Positions 60,312-64,000 of a stretch of 64,000 nucleotides of DNA are shown piece by piece. The stretch lies in NCBI RefSeq assembly GCF_037102585.1, contig NW_027043830.1, positions 62,001 to 126,000 on the forward strand, given 5' to 3'. The DNA comes from Saccharomycopsis crataegensis. Taxonomy: Eukaryota; Ascomycota; Saccharomycetes; Ascoideales; Saccharomycopsidaceae. The notes beneath the pieces are model-generated. The model had not been told where the DNA came from. It searched no databases and saw only the letters and a program-made list of their open reading frames with translations. Each line of letters begins with the position of its first letter. Positions within the stretch are counted from its first letter, which is position 1. Both the position numbers and the translations under genes were made by a program.

Positions 60312-61442
60312 TGTCGTGTGAGGATGTTGAATGTCTTAGGAATCCTTGTCCCAAAAATGCAGAGAATGAAGGACCATCCACAGATATATATATATACAAT
60401 ATTATATACAAGCCTAACATTACCACTAGTGGTGATAATCAGCGATTATGCATGCATCAAGGGGTTTTTGCATGTATTTCCAAGCCGCTTGCACGTGGGG
60501 AAGCAGGGCTATTGCAGATTTTTTCTTTCTCTCTTCCTTTCCCCCACGTGGCGCTCGGCCTGTCACCGACTTTTGATTCGTTTTTGTAAATGAACGGTAG
60601 TTGACCGTCCAAAACGTGGTGTTATAGGTTGCAATAAGAGGTTATGTGGTAAGTATTCCTGATATTCATCCTCCATTGGGAAGTATTCCCAAGAGATGTC
60701 TGGATACGGTGAATCATGGGTTCTTAAGGATCAGGGCAAGGGTCGTGTGAACTGGCTCGGCGACGTTCTCTGCACTAAAATCATCCAGTGATGATTATCC
60801 GTGTATAGTCGTGTGTCCCAATTCATTTGGTGCTGGGAATACATTCCTGCTGAACAGATGTAGGATTAGTTTGCGTCTTCTCGCTCTGGGAAAAAGATCA
60901 GCACATATCCGTGGGTTATCACCCGTAATCAACAACAATATATAATGTCACAAGATCTCCGGTAAGTAATTATAACCACTATTGTTCGTTGGTTCTTGAC
61001 TGTTTTTGGCGAAAACGTTACTGAAACGTGATATGTATATGCAAGATTATGTACCAATGTGTGATAATCACGTGACAACAGCCAAGTGAGCTGTGTAATC
61101 CGGACAACTATCTTTTGAGTAGGGTAAGCTCTGCGAAGTGCTTATAAATTATACAAACGTGTTGATTGTAAATTGTATTCAAATAGATCTTTGTATAGAT
61201 TCAATAGTAAAAGATAGTAGTATAAAATAAGTAAAAGTAAGTCTGTCTCTCTAATATATGTAATAAGTAAATAAAAATTTTCTTCTTTTTTCTTTTATAA
61301 AATATTGTATGTGCGGGTTACTTTTAGACAGCACACAAGGCTGGGATGTCACGGCGGTCGCGGTTTTTCCTGTTCTTTATTTTTGTTTATCTCTTGTACT
61401 TACAACACTTCCTACTGGAATATATCCATAGATCTGCCAAGC
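60312..61442. other. Shared promoter region of GIT1 and the arrestin gene
   Basis: 1.13 kb between divergent genes. No reading frame that I can support. It holds the two Pho4-type sites nearer GIT1, another CACGTG at about 61,069-61,074 nearer the arrestin gene, and a T/A-rich stretch before the arrestin start. Confidence 0.7.
60492..60550 (-). promoter_or_regulatory. Two Pho4-type sites upstream of GIT1
   Basis: CACGTGGGG at 60,492-60,500 and CCCCCACGTG at 60,541-60,550. Both have the CACGTGGG form with G flanks, the high-affinity version preferred by Pho4 over Cbf1. They lie 181 and 234 bp before the GIT1 ATG. Confidence 0.7.
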
Positions 61443-62885
61443 ATGCCCAATCTCACAATACACGTTGACCAACAACAACCAGTATTCACTAATGGAGACA
61501 CTATCAGTGGCCACATCACCCTCCAGGTTAACGACAGAATCGACTTGAACGAAATCACCATCGAGCTTCTAGGAATATCAGAAACCAGAATCAGCAATTC
61601 CCAGGGCCCAGGCAAATCATACCGTTCACATGTTCTAGTCAAGCGTCTGGTGAGAGTATTCCCCGAACAGTTCCTGGAGTTGAAGTCTTCCCACTACACC
61701 TTGGGCAATGGGACATACAGTTACCCATTTTCCCTTCAATTCCCATCGTCTACCACCCCCATCGAATGTATCGCCAATAGCTTCACAGGTAGGTGCGGGT
61801 TCATATATCACAACACCATCGATGCCCCAGCAACTATTCCTCCAACTTTCTACTATGGATTATTCGAAGACTTTGCCAGGGTCACTTACCAGTTGGTCGC
61901 GGTTATCCACAAGCATGCATTCTACAAGCTCAATCTACGAGCATCGCATCCATTGTTTTTTTCACCGAAGAATTCCTGGTTGTCATTCTCCTTGAGTCAT
62001 ATTTATGACGGTAAGCGATCTCATATTATGAGAAATTCCGAAACGGTTGACTGTAAAATAGGGTTCCAAAGCACTGCACCTCCAGCTACCACGTTTGTTA
62101 AACGACTTCTTAGTTCATCAACAATCAGCTTACCATTTGTCGCGGTTTGTCAATTTAAACCTTTTATCTCCAGGACTTTTAATGAAGGTACCACCAATCG
62201 TCTTCTTCCAGTAGACACCCCTCTCCCGGATCTTTTAGATATCAAACTTATATCATTGATTCTGCCCAAAGAAATCCGAAAACTCCTTAATAATGATGAT
62301 GATGAGGCGTTCAATTCTAAAAAGAAAAGATCTACCACTCACAACAACACTCCTCCTGAACAAATTGTCATCACCCGTCTTCGAGTCTCTTTGCAAGAAT
62401 TGATAACTTTCTCCACGACGGTGCAAAAGGGCGCGGTGAATGAATTCGCGATACAAGATACAACCCTCAATCACACATTAAATTTGGATACCGATTTCGA
62501 TCGAATGCCAATATCCAGTGTTCCAATTGCAAAAAAAATCACCGATAAGTGGGGGAACCGTATTACGGAACACTGTTATGGCATGTCGTTGTTTCCCGAA
62601 TGGTTCAACGCGAAAATCCCCAGGACCCCTCAGCTGTTTGTGTGTTGTAACATTCAGAACGATTACACTTTATCAGTGAGGCTTGATTTGTCAACCACCT
62701 TAGGCAAAAAAAATAGTAGCGCTAAGTGTTATTGTCCAGTAGTAATTCTACGAGATGAGTCCACCAATGCGGTGCCTGAAGATGTGCCGCAATATACTCA
62801 GGATATCCAACCAGGAGAGCTATCGATTCAAGACACGGCACCACAATATACTGAAGATGAATTACCTAATTACTCAGCTCAGTGA
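61443..62885 (+). CDS. Arrestin-related trafficking adaptor, copy 1
   Basis: 480 residues from ATG 61,443 (MPNLTIHVDQQQPVF), chosen because the arrestin N-domain begins right there; the in-frame extension upstream (from 61,305) is not arrestin-like. Arrestin N-terminal fold about 1-160 (GDTISGHITL; GTYSYPFSLQFP near 89-100), C-terminal fold about 190-430. The tail has PQY twice and LPNY near the end, PY-like motifs that bind WW domains of the Rsp5 ubiquitin ligase. Such adaptors direct ubiquitylation and endocytosis of plasma membrane transporters. Whether it acts on the neighbouring GIT1 permease is open. Similarity to the next gene shows a tandem duplication. Confidence 0.85.
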   Translation: MPNLTIHVDQQQPVFTNGDTISGHITLQVNDRIDLNEITIELLGISETRISNSQGPGKSYRSHVLVKRLVRVFPEQFLELKSSHYTLGNGTYSYPFSLQFPSSTTPIECIANSFTGRCGFIYHNTIDAPATIPPTFYYGLFEDFARVTYQLVAVIHKHAFYKLNLRASHPLFFSPKNSWLSFSLSHIYDGKRSHIMRNSETVDCKIGFQSTAPPATTFVKRLLSSSTISLPFVAVCQFKPFISRTFNEGTTNRLLPVDTPLPDLLDIKLISLILPKEIRKLLNNDDDEAFNSKKKRSTTHNNTPPEQIVITRLRVSLQELITFSTTVQKGAVNEFAIQDTTLNHTLNLDTDFDRMPISSVPIAKKITDKWGNRITEHCYGMSLFPEWFNAKIPRTPQLFVCCNIQNDYTLSVRLDLSTTLGKKNSSAKCYCPVVILRDESTNAVPEDVPQYTQDIQPGELSIQDTAPQYTEDELPNYSAQ

Positions 62886-63342
62886 TCTTCGGTATTTATG
62901 CCGCTATTAGTCATAATAATAATGATGACTAATAGTGGGGGGTTTCAGAGAGCACTAGATTATATATTATGTGTGAATATAATTCAATAGACGAATACAT
63001 GTGGAACAGTTAAATTTTGAATGTTTTTTTTTTTTTTGACGAAAAGCTAGAAAATTGGGTTGTACCCCGACGGCTTAATACCTGTAATCTTCATTTTTGG
63101 TTATTGATAAATCCTAATCTAGAAGAATTCGTTAAATTACATCATCATAATTTTTTTGGTGCCTTGTGACATTTTCCTGGGTTTTTGATAGCGTATACGG
63201 ATCTTAGCGGTGTACATAAACGGGCCAAAATCCAAAAAATTTGTCTGCTTTTTAATATATCATAATAGACGATAAAAAAGTAAAGAATTTGAGCTTGAAT
63301 TTTAAAAATAGATAATAATTAAAAAAAAAAAAAAAGAGAGAG
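62886..63342. other. Intergenic region between the two arrestin genes
   Basis: 457 bp, AT-rich with a 13-T run near 63,025 and an A run just before the next ATG. It presumably contains the terminator of the first and the promoter of the second arrestin gene. Confidence 0.7.
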
Positions 63343-64000
63343 ATGAAGCTGAATGTTGTCATTTCTCTTGCCAACCACAACGGACCTTACACCAACAATG
63401 ATATCATCGTTGGTGTTGCCACGTTGAGCGTGGTAGAAGACATACAAGTTACTAGTATTGAAGTTTTGCTTCAAGGAGTGATTGAGATAGATTATAAGCG
63501 AGGTAATGATTCAAACCGTGTTAAAACAGTTTTCTTGGAATCCCAAAAGCATGTGTTTCCTGATAAACAGCTCCTTTTCCTCAAGGATCCTGCCAACAGG
63601 GACACCACCGGTGGCGGGAGTACCATAGATTACACCTTGCCACAAGGCGACTACAGCTATCCATTTTCATTTCAATTACCCGATTCTTCAGAATTCTACC
63701 CTCCCTCATTGCACTGTAAACCACCGAAACTCTCGCATTTCGCCCTGGTGAGGTATTCCATCGTCGCAGTGGTGCACCGCCCAGGGTTCTACAGGCCAAA
63801 CCTCATCACTTACAATAGTTTCCGGTTCCAACCACACTATACCAGTCTATCATATGATCCATTGTTATTGGTTTATTCCAAGAAAAAAATCCCAATAGGA
63901 AACATCAGCCATGGTAATCCTTCTAAACTCGCCATCAATGATGCCGGACTTCTCAAACGGGTTCTTACTCCAAGAGCCACCCTGGTACCATTATCCCTCA
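63343..64000 (+). CDS. Arrestin-related trafficking adaptor, copy 2 (partial, runs off the window)
   Basis: 219 codons are open from ATG 63,343 (MKLNVVISLANHNG) to the window end. The N-terminal arrestin fold is seen: TNNDIIVGVATLSV near residue 16, YTLPQGDYSYPFSFQLP near 100, and FALVRYSIVAVVHRPGFY near 130. These align with TNGDTISGHITL, YTLGNGTYSYPFSLQFP and FARVTYQLVAVIHKHAFY of copy 1, at the same relative places. The pair is therefore a tandem duplication that has diverged considerably. The C-terminal half with any PY motifs is outside the window. Confidence 0.88.
   Translation, partial: MKLNVVISLANHNGPYTNNDIIVGVATLSVVEDIQVTSIEVLLQGVIEIDYKRGNDSNRVKTVFLESQKHVFPDKQLLFLKDPANRDTTGGGSTIDYTLPQGDYSYPFSFQLPDSSEFYPPSLHCKPPKLSHFALVRYSIVAVVHRPGFYRPNLITYNSFRFQPHYTSLSYDPLLLVYSKKKIPIGNISHGNPSKLAINDAGLLKRVLTPRATLVPLSL

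Noticed and set aside
61305-61442. 46-codon N-terminal extension of the first arrestin
   Set aside because: The arrestin fold begins right at the ATG at 61,443 and the paralogue starts at the equivalent place.
1-64000. Subtelomere or rDNA
   Set aside because: No telomeric repeats, subtelomeric gene families or rRNA sequence were seen; ordinary housekeeping genes fill the right end.

Overview
The window is nuclear DNA of a budding yeast (Saccharomycotina), most likely of the clade that reads CUG as serine. Evidence for the yeast: Spc1, Xks1, Ung1 and Git1 orthologues without introns, intron-bearing tRNA-Tyr and tRNA-Leu of yeast type, Zorro-like LINEs, and copia and gypsy elements. Evidence for CUG=Ser: the invariant serine of the uracil-DNA glycosylase A-F-S-V motif and the conserved serine of one leucine-rich repeat are both written CTG. 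All products quoted here are standard-table readings, so their CTG leucines are probably serines.

Layout. Positions 1 to 50,872 are a nest of mobile elements interrupted by only four tRNA genes (Asn, Gly, Leu, Tyr) and one cut-off coiled-coil reading frame. The nest holds two full-length copia (Ty5-like) elements (20,775-25,939; 35,294-40,458) and the 3' part of a third (1-1,520); three LTRs of a sister copia family carrying heat-shock-element repeats (1,521-1,860; 29,701-29,981; 35,197-40,646, split); a decayed or non-autonomous gypsy element (G1b, 3,568-9,144), a broken gypsy element (G1, 40,921-45,884), a whole-looking gypsy element (G2, 45,893-50,872) and a broken second G2 copy (30,563-35,196); two large Zorro-type LINEs (A, about 10,400-19,007; B, 19,008-30,060) and a short truncated one (8,256-9,096); and two Tc1/mariner-type DD34E transposons with intact transposases (16,157-18,436; 30,705-32,996) plus one MITE (9,364-9,853). 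Target duplications give the order of events: LINE A was split by a Tc1 element, LINE B by a copia element and an LTR, a G2 LTR by a Tc1 element, and a sister-copia LTR by the whole copia C.

Each of the four tRNA genes has a gypsy LTR end or LTR-start fragment 10-14 bp before its mature 5' end, as expected for Ty3-like integration at Pol III start sites. From tRNA-Tyr (50,883) onward the DNA changes sharply to ordinary gene-dense sequence without any recognisable mobile element: a large leucine-rich-repeat protein, xylulokinase (XKS1) directly abutting SPC1, UNG1 with two MCB boxes, a GIT1-type glycerophosphodiester permease with two Pho4-type sites, and two tandem arrestin-related genes, the second running off the window.

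The most interesting signals are a 14-unit heat-shock-element array in an LTR promoter, a tRNA-like A-box/B-box module inside the copia LTR, ~22-bp-phased repeats in the Tc1 terminal repeats, a conserved 3' hairpin shared by two diverged Zorro LINEs, a Gag start codon that is also the complement of the primer tRNA anticodon, and the zero-gap SPC1-XKS1 pair. A 51-kb Ty5-like/LTR/tRNA nest beside normal genes also raises the possibility of a centromeric or pericentromeric region.
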